From positions 162,527 to 226,526 of the forward strand of contig NZ_SAUZ01000004.1 of assembly GCF_004022215.1 (NCBI RefSeq): a stretch of 64,000 nt of DNA, given 5' to 3'. The DNA comes from Paenirhodobacter populi (lineage in GTDB: Bacteria; Pseudomonadota; Alphaproteobacteria; Rhodobacterales; Rhodobacteraceae). The position numbers and the translations under genes were made by a program. This document shows, piece by piece, positions 31,618 through 39,915 of the stretch. Every line of letters starts with the position of its first letter. Position 1 is the stretch's first letter. The notes beneath the pieces are model-generated. The model saw nothing but the letters and a program-made list of their open reading frames with translations. It was not told where the DNA came from and made no database searches.

Positions 31618-32373
31618 ATGCCAAATCACGTCACAAGCAGGCTGACCATCACCGGCCCGCGGGAAGCCCGGCTCGCGTTCAAGCGGGCCTTCCTTGCCGA
31701 GATCAGGGAGCCGGGTCCGGACGGTCGGGAGGTTCTGTCCGCAGAATTCGATTTCGAGCGGATCGTGCCGATGCCCGACCTGATCCGCAACACCGAGAGC
31801 AGTTCCGAAGTCCAGCTGGGTCTTTTGCTGCTCGGGCGTTTCGATGTTGCCGACAGCCTCAGGATGCCTGGCGAAACCCTCGAGACCGAGATCGCAAGGT
31901 ACCTGTCATTCCCGCATGTCAAAGCCGCGGGCGTGTCGGACTATGCCGGGTTGAAGGCCTGGATCCGGGAAACCGCACCCGGTTGCGAGGAAAAGGCGAA
32001 AACTGCGATCCGGGCGAAAGAGGAGTTCGGGCATTCCTCTTGGTATTCCTGGTCGATCGCCAACTGGGGCACCAAATGGAACGCCTACAGTTTCCGGCTG
32101 ATCGCCGAAGATGACGACCAGCTCGATTTCAGCTTCGACACTGCCTGGTCTCCCCCCGAGCCGATCTTTGCGGCACTGGCGAACCGGCCGGAATGCGAGG
32201 GTCTCACTATCGACATCCTGAGCTTCGACGAAGGATGGCTCTTTGCCTTCGGCGCGGTGATCTCCGATGGCACCTACCTCGGTGAGACCGTGGAGCCGAC
32301 ACCGGAATTTTATGAACAGGTCTACGGCGTCGCCTGCCCCGATGAGGAGGAGGACGAAGGGGGCGAAGCCTGA
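31618..32373 (+). CDS. DUF1281/YubB ferredoxin-like domain protein (Api92-like)
   Basis: 251 residues from ATG 31618: MPNHVTSRLTITG at the start, FDFERIVPMPDLI, then SSWYSWSIANWGTKWNAYSF and FDTAWSPPEPIFAALA, the hallmark Trp-rich WGTKWNA block of the DUF1281/YubB and phage Api92-like family. These genes recur in the leading region of F-like plasmids and in phages, with no known activity. The C-terminus is acidic. Headed by leader L4. Confidence 0.8.
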   Translation: MPNHVTSRLTITGPREARLAFKRAFLAEIREPGPDGREVLSAEFDFERIVPMPDLIRNTESSSEVQLGLLLLGRFDVADSLRMPGETLETEIARYLSFPHVKAAGVSDYAGLKAWIRETAPGCEEKAKTAIRAKEEFGHSSWYSWSIANWGTKWNAYSFRLIAEDDDQLDFSFDTAWSPPEPIFAALANRPECEGLTIDILSFDEGWLFAFGAVISDGTYLGETVEPTPEFYEQVYGVACPDEEEDEGGEA

Positions 32374-32382
32374 GCCAGGAAG

Positions 32383-32408
32383 GCTGTCGGCCCGTCAGGG
32401 CCGACAGC
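32383..32408 (+). terminator. Hairpin between DUF1281 and leader L5
   Basis: Perfect 11-bp stem GCTGTCGGCCC (32383-32393) and GGGCCGACAGC (32398-32408) with loop GTCA, 7 bp after the DUF1281 stop. No T run, so termination strength is uncertain. Confidence 0.6.
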
Positions 32409-32414
32409 AGCGCC

Positions 32415-32505
32415 GGAGAGGTCGAGGGCGGGGCAGGGGGGTGAGCCGGAAGGTCGCCAGAGAGAGGCGCCGGCTCGCAACCGCATGCCAGATGGAGATC
32501 ACACC
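32415..32505 (+). promoter_or_regulatory. Structured leader L5 (type B)
   Basis: Head GGAGAGGTCGAGGGCGGGGC. Outer stem GAGCCGG 32443-32449 with CCGGCTC 32470-32476. Inner stem CGCC 32455-32458 with GGCG 32466-32469 and apical loop AGAGAGA. The outer stem ends 29 nt before the ATG. No clear pseudoknot partner was seen. Confidence 0.7.
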
Positions 32506-32994
32506 ATGTCCGAGACCGATACGAAGCCTGCGGCGACGCTCACGCCCGGGCTGGATTTCGAGGCCTATATGGCCAGCCACAAAGAGTATCAGGCCCGGGA
32601 GGCCTCGCTTGTCGACGGCAACAAGGCGGCGCTTTTCGCCGCTCTGACCGCCGCCGGTATCACCCATGTTACGGTTGCTTTCGATGGGTCCGGAGATTCC
32701 GGACAGATCGAGAGCATCGATGCCTTTCGCGACGATGTTCTGATGGTGTTGCCCGATACCGAAGTCATGATCGCCTCGACTGCCTGGGGAGATCCCGGCA
32801 TCGTCGCGCAGGCGATGACTTTGCCGGATGCCATCGAGCACATGATCTACGCCTTTCTGGCCAGCACCCATGGGGGCTGGGAAATCAACGATGGCGCCTA
32901 TGGTGAATTCTGTGTCGATGCGCGGGCGCAGACGATCCAGCTCGACTTCAACGAGCGCTTCACCTCCTCCGAACACTACGCCCACGTGCTCTGA
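32506..32994 (+). CDS. DUF6878-like hypothetical protein
   Basis: 162 residues from ATG 32506 (MSETDTKPAATLTPGLDFEA) behind GGAG. Features: GITHVTVAFDGSGDSGQIES, then THGGWEINDGAYGEFCVDA and LDFNERFTSSEHYAHVL. The GWE-NDGAYGEF block is what I recall of DUF6878, an alphaproteobacterial plasmid family. No function known. Followed by the split gene at 33006. Confidence 0.7.
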   Translation: MSETDTKPAATLTPGLDFEAYMASHKEYQAREASLVDGNKAALFAALTAAGITHVTVAFDGSGDSGQIESIDAFRDDVLMVLPDTEVMIASTAWGDPGIVAQAMTLPDAIEHMIYAFLASTHGGWEINDGAYGEFCVDARAQTIQLDFNERFTSSEHYAHVL

Positions 32995-33005
32995 GGGAGG
33001 CAGAT

Positions 33006-33091
33006 ATGGCACATCCATACCACCACGCCCTGTCCTCTGTGAAAAAATGGGGCGGCACCGTCGACGATTACCTGGCCATCCATGAGTGGTT
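33006..33091 (+). pseudogene. 5' fragment of a DUF6915-like gene split by a mobile element
   Basis: 28 codons, MAHPYHHALSSVKKWGGTVD then DYLAIHEW, before the reading frame enters the two-recombinase element. The family normally continues with a WFD-x-SK...RHRALRHHAEG block, which is found intact at 36487-36996 on the other side. A hybrid frame runs to 33341 but its tail is element DNA. Confidence 0.8.
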
Positions 33092-33165
33092 AGATGTTAT
33101 CCGGACAATCAAGCAGTTTTTGTTCTCCCGGTCGGGGTTTGTCGTGGTTGTCCATAGGAGGGGAC

Positions 33166-33212
33166 CCGCCGCCCGCGTAGCGCGGATACGCGCGCAGCGG
33201 AGCGGGCGGCGG
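33166..33212. terminator. GC hairpin at the left end of the two-recombinase element
   Basis: CCGCCGCCCGC (33166-33176) and GCGGGCGGCGG (33202-33212), an 11-bp perfect stem with a 25-nt loop, just downstream of the tnpB-like stop. Could end the recombinase transcript or be part of the recombination end. No T run. Confidence 0.5.
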
Positions 33213-33227
33213 GGAGGTACCTGTGGG

Positions 33228-35315
33228 CTACCGCGACATTTTCCGTGCCGCTTCGACTGTCTGTCCGACTTCCTGGGCCGCGTCTGTGACTGGCTCACCC
33301 AGTTCGACGAGGAGCTGCTCGATGCGGGAGGCTATTCCTGAATGTCGTTCGATCTCTCTTGTCCAACCTCGGCAACGCGCATCTTCGGTGAGATTGAGTT
33401 CGAGGCGATGGCGCGCCCGTAGCCTCGGTGCATAAGAGCGGGTGGTGACGAATTTGGCGCAGTTCAGGTAGAGGTCGCATTCACAGGGACCTTCTTCCGG
33501 CAGCCGGAGACAATGGCCGAGTTCCAGCTCGGTCTTCAGGAAATTGCACTTCAGCCAATCGACCGTGCTTTGCGGCAGGCGCTGATTGCGGATGATCTCG
33601 GCCGCGGGTCCGGCGATCGGCGCATCGGGCTTCAATACGGCCTGATAGTCGGCGAGCACTGCTTCGTCGCTGACACGGATATAGACCATCGACATATGAG
33701 GGCTTTGGTGACCGAGGACATCCATGATTGTCTGCAGCCTTGCGCCGCCTTCTGCTAGTTCGGTACCGACTGTGTGGCGGAAGCGATGTGCCGAGATGAG
33801 ATTCTGCCCTTTACCATCGACGAGGCCGAGTCGTTGGGAGATGCCTTTGAGTGGATAGTTGAACAGGTAGTCTGGCGAGATCGCGACACCGCGGCGGTAG
33901 AAGAGCAGCTTGACGTGTTGTCCAGTTCGGGCATCTGGAATCGGGCGCTCGTCCGACTTTGCGCGCATGGCAATAACTCTGCGAAGAGCGTCAGCAGCCT
34001 CTGGGTGAAGCGGCACAAGTCGTTCCCTATAGGTCTTTCCCGCAGGAATGCGCAGCCGAGGCGTTCCGTCAGGATAGGCGTCCAGACAGTCGACAGGCAA
34101 TCTCGTGATCTCTGTCCGACGGGCGCCGGACCATCGCGCGGTCAGAATTGCGGCGCGTTGAAAATCGCAGGGAAGCTTGCGGACCTCGTCCATGAGCGGG
34201 CCAAGCTGTTCGGCAGGAATATATCGCGGCAGGCGTTGCGGAAGACGCGGCAGATCGCGCGTGTTCAGAACCGGTCGTGTCGGAAAATCCGGCCATTCCC
34301 ACGCGGCACCTTCGCTGAGGAACTGCGCGACATGGAGCGCGCGGGATCTCTGGGCGGTAATGGACAATGTAAGCTTGGTCTTGGCGCCAATCTGGGTCCG
34401 AAGATCGATTAGGAAGGCGGTCATCACTTCGGCCGTGATATCCGCAAACCTCTCGATCTTCGGATCGTGACGAACCAGAAAGTCGACAAAGCGGCGAAGC
34501 GATACGGCGCAGTGGTCGACCGTCACCCTGGAAAGGCTGGTGCGCTTGATCTCCAGCCAGCGCTCGATAAAAACACCCATGTCCGGCCTCGGATAGATAT
34601 AAGGCCGTCGCTTGTCGGCGGTCATGCGTGGGCGCGCGATGCCGTTGCCGATGTGATGCAGGACAAGCTGTGACTGGCGGACATAGCGATGCCAGTAATG
34701 GGCGGTTGTCATGGCCTTTTGCGGGTTGTGGCCATGGAAGCGCTTCATCAGGGAAGACGCCGCATATGCAGAAATCGCATCGTTCAACGCGTCGAGGTCG
34801 TCGGGACTGATAAGTTCAGGCGAGCGTATGCCGGCATGAAGCGCGATGCGGGAAACCACCCAGATGGTCGACCCCTGTGGTGTCGTCTGGTGATACCCCA
34901 TCGCTTTCTGGCGCTTGCGAAGATCTGGAATGCCCAGATCGATGCCCAGAGAGTTTGCGAGCTGGGCGGCATACATGGGCGAAATTGACAGCAGGAATCC
35001 GTAGTCGAGCCGCAGCCGGTCTGTGAAGGCGAGGTAGTAGAGATATTGCCGCGCCCAGAACGAGGAAGGATGTTCGGGTGTGAAGGCGGATGTCCCGTAG
35101 ATTCGACCTACACGGACCTCCAATGGTTGTTCGTACCAAAGTGCGAGATCGGGAAAGGCCGCAACGAAATCTCTACTTTGACTGATATACCGATTCTTCA
35201 TCGTGCGGGTCATGTCGAGGTCGCTGATGAAAGTGCGGTATTCCTCTTCGGCACAATGCGATGGGGTGATATCGGTCGGAAACGTTCGCAGGGCGCTCGG
35301 CAATGGATATGTCAT
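33228..35315 (-). CDS. Tyrosine recombinase, TnpB-like
   Basis: 695 residues. The C-terminal catalytic domain holds Arg in ARWSGARRTEITRLPVDCL, His-x-x-Arg in ISAHRFRHTVGTELAEGG, LGHQSP and Tyr in HMSMVYIRVSDEAVLADYQ, so the full R-H-R-H-Y set is present. The long N-terminal part includes a SAM-like core-binding region (LSRVTVDHCAVSLRRFVDFL). A C-terminal tail with Cys (EGPCECDLYLNCAKF) may bind metal. Size matches Tn554 TnpB (about 630). It overlaps tnpA by 4 bases. Works with TnpA for integration and excision. Confidence 0.88.
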   Translation of the reverse strand: MTYPLPSALRTFPTDITPSHCAEEEYRTFISDLDMTRTMKNRYISQSRDFVAAFPDLALWYEQPLEVRVGRIYGTSAFTPEHPSSFWARQYLYYLAFTDRLRLDYGFLLSISPMYAAQLANSLGIDLGIPDLRKRQKAMGYHQTTPQGSTIWVVSRIALHAGIRSPELISPDDLDALNDAISAYAASSLMKRFHGHNPQKAMTTAHYWHRYVRQSQLVLHHIGNGIARPRMTADKRRPYIYPRPDMGVFIERWLEIKRTSLSRVTVDHCAVSLRRFVDFLVRHDPKIERFADITAEVMTAFLIDLRTQIGAKTKLTLSITAQRSRALHVAQFLSEGAAWEWPDFPTRPVLNTRDLPRLPQRLPRYIPAEQLGPLMDEVRKLPCDFQRAAILTARWSGARRTEITRLPVDCLDAYPDGTPRLRIPAGKTYRERLVPLHPEAADALRRVIAMRAKSDERPIPDARTGQHVKLLFYRRGVAISPDYLFNYPLKGISQRLGLVDGKGQNLISAHRFRHTVGTELAEGGARLQTIMDVLGHQSPHMSMVYIRVSDEAVLADYQAVLKPDAPIAGPAAEIIRNQRLPQSTVDWLKCNFLKTELELGHCLRLPEEGPCECDLYLNCAKFVTTRSYAPRLRARHRLELNLTEDARCRGWTREIERHSGIASRIEQLLVELGEPVTDAAQEVGQTVEAARKMSR

Positions 35316-36421
35316 GGCTTCAACCCCATCGCCCGGCTGTACTCGGCTAGCACCGTGGCGTCGGATACGCGTGTGTATATGCGTGTCGATTCAGGAGATG
35401 CGTGCCCCAGTCGACGCTGCAAGGTCAGCTCTCGCATGCCAGCTTCCCACATCCGAGTGGCGTGCGTATGCCGCAGCGCGTGCGGTGACACGCCAGGCGA
35501 TTTGATCCCGGCCCGCGCTGCCGAACGCGCGAAAGATTTGGCCAGCGCAGCGTAGGACAATGGTTCAGAGCGCCTCCCGCCGCTTCCGCCGACCAGGAAG
35601 ATAAATGGCGAGTCTGTATCCCGCGGACGTTCACGCATGACATAGGCGCTGATGGTATCGAGGGCCTGCCCGTCATGCAGGTCGACGAGGCGTTCAACTC
35701 GTGACTTTCCGCGTGCCCCTTTTGGGTGGTCGTCGCGACATCGAATGGCGACGCGCCGCCGCCCATAGGCGATATCCTCGAGATGCAGGCTGAGCGCCTC
35801 GCCCGGCCGCAGGCCGCCATGCAGCATTAACTGCACAAGGGCACGGTCGCGCAGGCAAGCCACCTCGGCGAGGAGACGCTCGACCTGGTCGTCATTCATC
35901 GGACGAGGCAGGCGGTGAACCGTGCGGACACGGATAACGCGCACACTCGCTGAGCGACGTGAGACGCCTTCGAAAAATGGACGGTGCCGATCGTTGACCG
36001 AAGGCTTGTTGATACTCTTGCTGATCCGCATCGGGTTTGGCGGGGTCAGCGTCCCTGCGATGATAGCCCAGTCGCAGAACGACGACATCGCGGCCAACGC
36101 TCGGTTGACCGTTGCCGGTGACAGCCGTTCTGGGTCAGGCGCGGTTGTGAGCCGGCCAGCTCGGAGATCGATCCGGTCGTGCAGGTAAGCGATCAGATCT
36201 ACGGCGTTCGCGATGTTGAAGCCCTGCCACTCGAGACCTCGGGCGTCGAAGAACTCCCAAACACGCCGCAGATCGTAGGCGTAGGAGCGGATGGTGTTCG
36301 GGGATGACCCTCGAGCGTCGAGATAAAGGAGGAAATCGCGAATCGGTTCAACGGAATTGCCCGCATCGTCGCGGACAGAATAGCGAGGGAGAGCCCCCTC
36401 TGGACATCTGGTGACTTGCAT
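35312..36421 (-). CDS. Tyrosine recombinase, TnpA-like
   Basis: 369 residues. N-terminal core-binding domain (SSPNTIRSYAYDLRRVWEFF). Catalytic domain with Arg in LMLHGGLRPGEALSLHLEDI, HALRHTHATRMWEAGM, LGHASP and Tyr in STRIYTRVSDATVLAEY, all five residues present. Size matches Tn554 TnpA (361). The first gene of the element, with the promoter region between 36421 and the right end at about 36486. Confidence 0.88.
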   Translation of the reverse strand: MQVTRCPEGALPRYSVRDDAGNSVEPIRDFLLYLDARGSSPNTIRSYAYDLRRVWEFFDARGLEWQGFNIANAVDLIAYLHDRIDLRAGRLTTAPDPERLSPATVNRALAAMSSFCDWAIIAGTLTPPNPMRISKSINKPSVNDRHRPFFEGVSRRSASVRVIRVRTVHRLPRPMNDDQVERLLAEVACLRDRALVQLMLHGGLRPGEALSLHLEDIAYGRRRVAIRCRDDHPKGARGKSRVERLVDLHDGQALDTISAYVMRERPRDTDSPFIFLVGGSGGRRSEPLSYAALAKSFARSAARAGIKSPGVSPHALRHTHATRMWEAGMRELTLQRRLGHASPESTRIYTRVSDATVLAEYSRAMGLKP

Positions 36422-36486
36422 AATCCGCCCTCGGAAACGGTGAAAGCCTCAGCTTTGGAGGTGAAATTGCAGGTGTCCAGATAATT

Positions 36487-36996
36487 GACCGGTCAAAGGA
36501 AATTATCGCGACATTTCAACACCGTGCGCTTCGGCATCATGCCGAAGGCGTGTATGCCTGCGCCGCCATCTTCGGTGACACTCTGACGCTGTCTACGGGC
36601 CGGATCATCCCCACAAGATGGGTGGGCGAGCAACATGTCAACGAAGATCTGGGCTTCATTCCGAGCTTTGCCGACTGGGCAAAGGCGATCCGACCGGAGC
36701 CCTGGATGGGAAGGACGCAGCGGATCGAGCGCGAGGTCGACCCGCAATCGCCCACGCCTGACCGGATCACCGACCCGTCCTACCCGTTGCTCAGGGTGGA
36801 TCCGGGCGCAAGTGACCGCGCCGTGCTACGGGCCGCGGCCCGTCTTTTCCATCCGACCATCCTGCAGGAACGGGGCCTTCGCCCAGCACGCAAGCGCTTC
36901 TATCGGCTGATGCTGCAGGAACACGCAAGGACCCGGGCCGCCACCGACAAAGTATTGGCTGCAATCGTAACAGTTATGGAAGGAGAAAAGGTATGA
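36487..36996 (+). pseudogene. 3' fragment of the split DUF6915-like gene
   Basis: 169 codons in frame from 36487: DRSKEIIATFQHRALRHHAE, then GDTLTLSTGRIIPTRWVGEQ, IPSFADWAKAIRPEPWMGR and a C-terminal helical part (FHPTILQERG, KRFYRLMLQEHARTRA). Joined to 33006-33091 it restores a protein of about 200 residues. The internal ATG at 36550 could give a truncated product, but it lacks a ribosome site. The tail overlaps the next gene by 4 bases. Confidence 0.8.
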
Positions 36997-37265
36997 CCCG
37001 GTATTCCGTCAGGATCGGCTTCTGGCTGCGCGCCTACGAGGGGTTCACCGTCGAGGCGGACAGCGACGACGAAGCCGTCGTAAAGGCCAAAGCCGCAGCG
37101 CTCACGGCAATGGAGGAGAGCTCCCGGCCGGAGCACGTCCTCCTCGATGAACGGCGTGAAGGGGTCATCGTGTTCATCGAACAGGTGAGCGCTGATCAGC
37201 GCCGGGTGGTCGCTGAAGATGTCGGGTTCGACACCGACCAGATCCACGGTGCCCCGGCGATCTGA
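36993..37265 (+). CDS. Small hypothetical protein
   Basis: 90 residues, MTRYSVRIGFWLRAYEGFTV, DSDDEAVVKAKAAALTAMEE, VIVFIEQVSADQR. A beta-alpha-beta pattern like the proteins at 22025 and 26611. AAGGAG before the ATG. Originally coupled to the now split gene, so its expression may have been lost or changed by the insertion. Unknown role. Confidence 0.65.
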   Translation: MTRYSVRIGFWLRAYEGFTVEADSDDEAVVKAKAAALTAMEESSRPEHVLLDERREGVIVFIEQVSADQRRVVAEDVGFDTDQIHGAPAI

Positions 37266-37290
37266 CCTCTTTCAACCCCTTCCTCAACCC

Positions 37291-37318
37291 AAGGCCCGGC
37301 CCCTGTGCCGGGCCTTTT
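37291..37318 (+). terminator. Rho-independent terminator, first of a twin pair
   Basis: GGCCCGGC (37293-37300), CCCTGT loop, GCCGGGCC (37307-37314), TTTT. The same arrangement with compensated stem bases recurs at 37839. Confidence 0.85.
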
Positions 37319-37341
37319 CGCATCCGGAAAGGACATACGTC

Positions 37342-37806
37342 ATGGCTGATCGTGTTCCCGCCTCGATTACAATCGGGGGAACGCTCACCGCAGCTGATTA
37401 CACCGAACTGGCAGCGCTTACGGCCGCCGAAGGTCTGTCGACGGAATGGGGCGGATCCCGCTTCGCGCCGTCAGATCGCACCCCCGGCGCGCCCCTCCGC
37501 CTCTATGCCCACGATGTTGCCTGGGGCAGCTTCGACGATCTGGAAGAATGGTGCATCGGGAAGAAACTTTCCTTCTCCCGCTGGTGCGGCGGCTGTGCCG
37601 GCGAATGGGGCCCTGAGCGGATCGTCTTCACCGGTGAGGGGGAGCCGACGTCCTTCACGGCCGACGAGGACGACGACATCGTCGTCTCGCGGCAGGTGGT
37701 GGAAAAGCTCGGCTCGATTGAAGCGATCCTTGCCCATTTCGACGCAGCCGACATCGCGTTGCCACCCCTGGTCATCGAGGGGGTCGACACGTCACCGACG
37801 GACTAG
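37342..37806 (+). CDS. Hypothetical plasmid protein
   Basis: 154 residues from ATG 37342 with AAAGGA upstream. MADRVPASITIGGTLTAADY, then LRLYAHDVAWGSFDDLEEWC, FSRWCGGCAGEWGPERIVF and an acidic stretch TADEDDDIVVSR. The Cys trio WCGGCAGEW is notable. No family recognised. Insulated by a terminator on each side. Confidence 0.65.
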   Translation: MADRVPASITIGGTLTAADYTELAALTAAEGLSTEWGGSRFAPSDRTPGAPLRLYAHDVAWGSFDDLEEWCIGKKLSFSRWCGGCAGEWGPERIVFTGEGEPTSFTADEDDDIVVSRQVVEKLGSIEAILAHFDAADIALPPLVIEGVDTSPTD

Positions 37807-37838
37807 CCCGACCTTTCACCACAACCTGAACCCAACCG

Positions 37839-37864
37839 GACCCGGCCCCTGTGCCGGGTCTTTT
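37839..37864 (+). terminator. Rho-independent terminator, second of a twin pair
   Basis: GACCCGGC (37839-37846), loop CCCCTG-type, GCCGGGTC (37853-37860), TTTT. Compared with 37291 the outer pair changes from G-C to A-T on both arms. Confidence 0.85.
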
Positions 37865-37885
37865 CACATCTCGAAAGGAGCCATC

Positions 37886-38323
37886 ATGGCCAACTATTAC
37901 ACGCAATTCTCTTGCCTGCTGGATACGGGCAGCCCCGAGAAGGCCGCTCAGGCCATGGAACTCTTCACCCGGCTGCGCGCCGAGGATGAAGAGGCCGACG
38001 AACCGAAATTCTCAGGCTTTGACGTTCTGATCGTCGATGAACCGGGCGCCTCTGCCCTTTGGATCCACGATGGGGATTATGGCGACATTGATGGTGTCAT
38101 CGCCTTTGTTCTGCGTCTCGCCGAAGACCTCGACCTTTCGGGAATGTGGGGATTCGACTGGGCGAACATCTGTTTATCCCCCAGGATCGATGCATTCGGG
38201 GGCGGCGCGCATGTCATCGACCTCACCGCGCGCAAATCGGTGGGCTGGATCAGCACCCAGGAGTGGCTTGCGGTCGCTCTGGCGGGCGGCGATCTCGACG
38301 ATCTGGAGGCACTGGCCCAATGA
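37886..38323 (+). CDS. Hypothetical plasmid protein
   Basis: 145 residues from ATG 37886 with AAAGGAG upstream. MANYYTQFSCLLDTGSPEKA, WIHDGDYGDIDGVIAFVLRL, FDWANICLSPRIDAFGGGAH, GWISTQEWLAVALAGG. The Tyr/Trp-rich pattern resembles small plasmid proteins annotated as unknown. It ends four bases into the next gene, so the two are coupled. Confidence 0.65.
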   Translation: MANYYTQFSCLLDTGSPEKAAQAMELFTRLRAEDEEADEPKFSGFDVLIVDEPGASALWIHDGDYGDIDGVIAFVLRLAEDLDLSGMWGFDWANICLSPRIDAFGGGAHVIDLTARKSVGWISTQEWLAVALAGGDLDDLEALAQ

Positions 38324-39213
38324 GCAGCACAGTCTCCACTCCATTCCCGTCCCGCACCGCAGGCGTCCCTGTCGTGGAATTCGGTCGGAGCAGTGACGGC
38401 ATGCTGGTCGCGCGCGTCGGCGATACCGGCTTTGCCATGGTCGCGAAAGTCGATGGCAGCTTCTATCTCGCAAATGGCTGGCGGCTGACCCGGCCGCTCG
38501 CCGAATGGAGCCGCAACGACTTCTATGGTCATGGCGGTGACCTTGCCGATGAGGCTGCCTTTCGGGCTCTTGTCGCGGAGAATGCCGAACATCAGCGGCA
38601 GAAGGCGGCACTGCGCCGGCAAGATGTCTTCGTTCATGCCAGCACACCCTGGGGGCCGTCGCAGGGGGCGACGCGCTATTCCGATGGTGTCACTGCCCAT
38701 TCGACCGCGAGCCATGGTGGTTTCCACATCGCGCCGGATCTGAACCGCAAGATTCCCACTGCCCTGCGGCAGGACTCTGGCTGGTATGAAGAGGATTGCG
38801 AATGGGCGATCATCGCGATCACCTTTCCTGACCTGTTCACCACTTTCGAGCGAAGGCTGGCAGATGATGCAATCCGGAACTGGTGGCCGGATGCCTGGGA
38901 GGCAATCCACGGTCGGCAACTTCAGCCGGGGGAATCCCGCGAGCGGGACCGGGAGATTTTCGAGCGCACCCACGACAAGGACTGGATCGTGATCTCGGCC
39001 ATCCGGTCAAATCAGCAGATTGGATTCACCGAAGTCATCGCGACGCGTGGCGGGGCGCGCGGTGAGGGAGCCGACCGCAGGCGGTTCCTTCTGCCATCGG
39101 TGGAATACCATGCCGGGCCCTTTGGTTTCATCGTCGATGAGGCCAGATACCCGCCATATGATGGACCATCGAGCTTCGCAGGCTGGAGATCGGGCGCGGC
39201 TGGTTCACCGTGA
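38320..39213 (+). CDS. DUF7007-like plasmid protein
   Basis: 297 residues. The central block HASTPWGPSQGATRYSDGVT, then SHGGFHIAPDLNRKIPTALR and SGWYEEDCEWAIIAITFPDL matches what I recall as DUF7007, a domain of conjugative plasmids. The C-terminal part has RRFLLPSVEYHAGPFGFIVD. No catalytic motif is obvious. Coupled to the gene before it. Converges on the ParE gene 12 bp away. Confidence 0.7.
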   Translation: MSSTVSTPFPSRTAGVPVVEFGRSSDGMLVARVGDTGFAMVAKVDGSFYLANGWRLTRPLAEWSRNDFYGHGGDLADEAAFRALVAENAEHQRQKAALRRQDVFVHASTPWGPSQGATRYSDGVTAHSTASHGGFHIAPDLNRKIPTALRQDSGWYEEDCEWAIIAITFPDLFTTFERRLADDAIRNWWPDAWEAIHGRQLQPGESRERDREIFERTHDKDWIVISAIRSNQQIGFTEVIATRGGARGEGADRRRFLLPSVEYHAGPFGFIVDEARYPPYDGPSSFAGWRSGAAGSP

Positions 39214-39225
39214 AAAGACCGGGGA

Positions 39226-39558
39226 TCATTGGCCCCAATCACGTCGCCCGGTGCCAGTGGTCATCCAGTCCTGGCCACCAAAGGCAACCAGTGCGACATA
39301 GATCGCATCGTGATCCGCATCCGTGCGGAACACGATCGTGAGACGGTGCCCTTGACCGCCATGACGCACCAGCCAGCCCTGCAGCGGGCCGCGCAGTCGC
39401 ATTCCTGATTTCGGATTGGCTGCAATATCCGCGAGCATGGCATCGATCTCGTCCAGCCGCCTCGTAGCGGCTGCGAAATCGCCCTGCGTCACTTCCACGA
39501 TATGGTCCACAAGCGCGATCAGATCCTGACCGACCAGCGGGTGACGGATCAGACGCAT
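39226..39558 (-). CDS. ParE/RelE-family toxin
   Basis: 110 residues from ATG 39558: MRLIRHPLVGQDLIALVDHI, ATRRLDEIDAMLADIAANPK, WLVRHGGQGHRLTIVFRTDA, the ParE/RelE fold. ParE toxins poison gyrase and RelE toxins cut mRNA. The family line is nearer ParE. Overlaps the antitoxin stop (ATGA). Likely a plasmid stabilisation module. Confidence 0.85.
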   Translation of the reverse strand: MRLIRHPLVGQDLIALVDHIVEVTQGDFAAATRRLDEIDAMLADIAANPKSGMRLRGPLQGWLVRHGGQGHRLTIVFRTDADHDAIYVALVAFGGQDWMTTGTGRRDWGQ

Positions 39559-39845
39559 CAGCCGGAAAAGCCACCGGCTTTTGCACGAGTGGCCAGATGC
39601 GCGCGCGCATCCGTGGTCATGCCGTCCAGATTGCCAACCGGTTCCCATTGATCGAGGGGCAGTGCCAGACGGCGCTGAACCTCCGCCTCGAAGAGGGCGC
39701 GATCCCTGTCCCGTCCTGCCTTGGCGCGTGCCAACTCACCCGAGACGGCGGCACTGACATTTGGATACTCTCCGCTCTCCACCAGCTCGCGCGCAAAGTC
39801 GAAGGCCGTGTCGGTGAAGCTGACGCTCTGCTTGTGCACGCCCAT
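39558..39845 (-). CDS. ParD-family ribbon-helix-helix antitoxin
   Basis: 95 residues from ATG 39845 (MGVHKQSVSFTDTAFDFARE). RHH fold: LVESGEYPNVSAAVSGELARA, followed by a C-terminal region (EPVGNLDGMTTDARAHLATR) that would cover the toxin. First gene of the pair. The gene at 39916 lies 70 bp upstream on the same strand and has a LexA box, so damage-induced read-through is possible. Confidence 0.85.
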   Translation of the reverse strand: MGVHKQSVSFTDTAFDFARELVESGEYPNVSAAVSGELARAKAGRDRDRALFEAEVQRRLALPLDQWEPVGNLDGMTTDARAHLATRAKAGGFSG

Positions 39846-39915
39846 GATCTGCCCTCTGCGGTGGTCCATTGGAGCACCGTAGCGCAGATCAGGCCAAAAT
39901 TCAAACAACCCGTCG

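Larger units (their letters stand above)
33092..36486. mobile_element. Two-recombinase (Tn554-like) element inserted in a DUF6915-like gene
   Basis: About 3.4 kb with two tyrosine recombinase genes overlapping by 4 bases, the TnpA-TnpB order of Tn554-type elements, but with no tnpC and no cargo. Near the ends are inverted TTATCCGGACA (33097-33107) and TGTCCAGATAA (36474-36484), 10 of 11 matching. The interrupted gene resumes in frame immediately outside. No long target duplication is seen, as expected for tyrosine recombination. Ends are approximate to a few bases. Confidence 0.8.
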
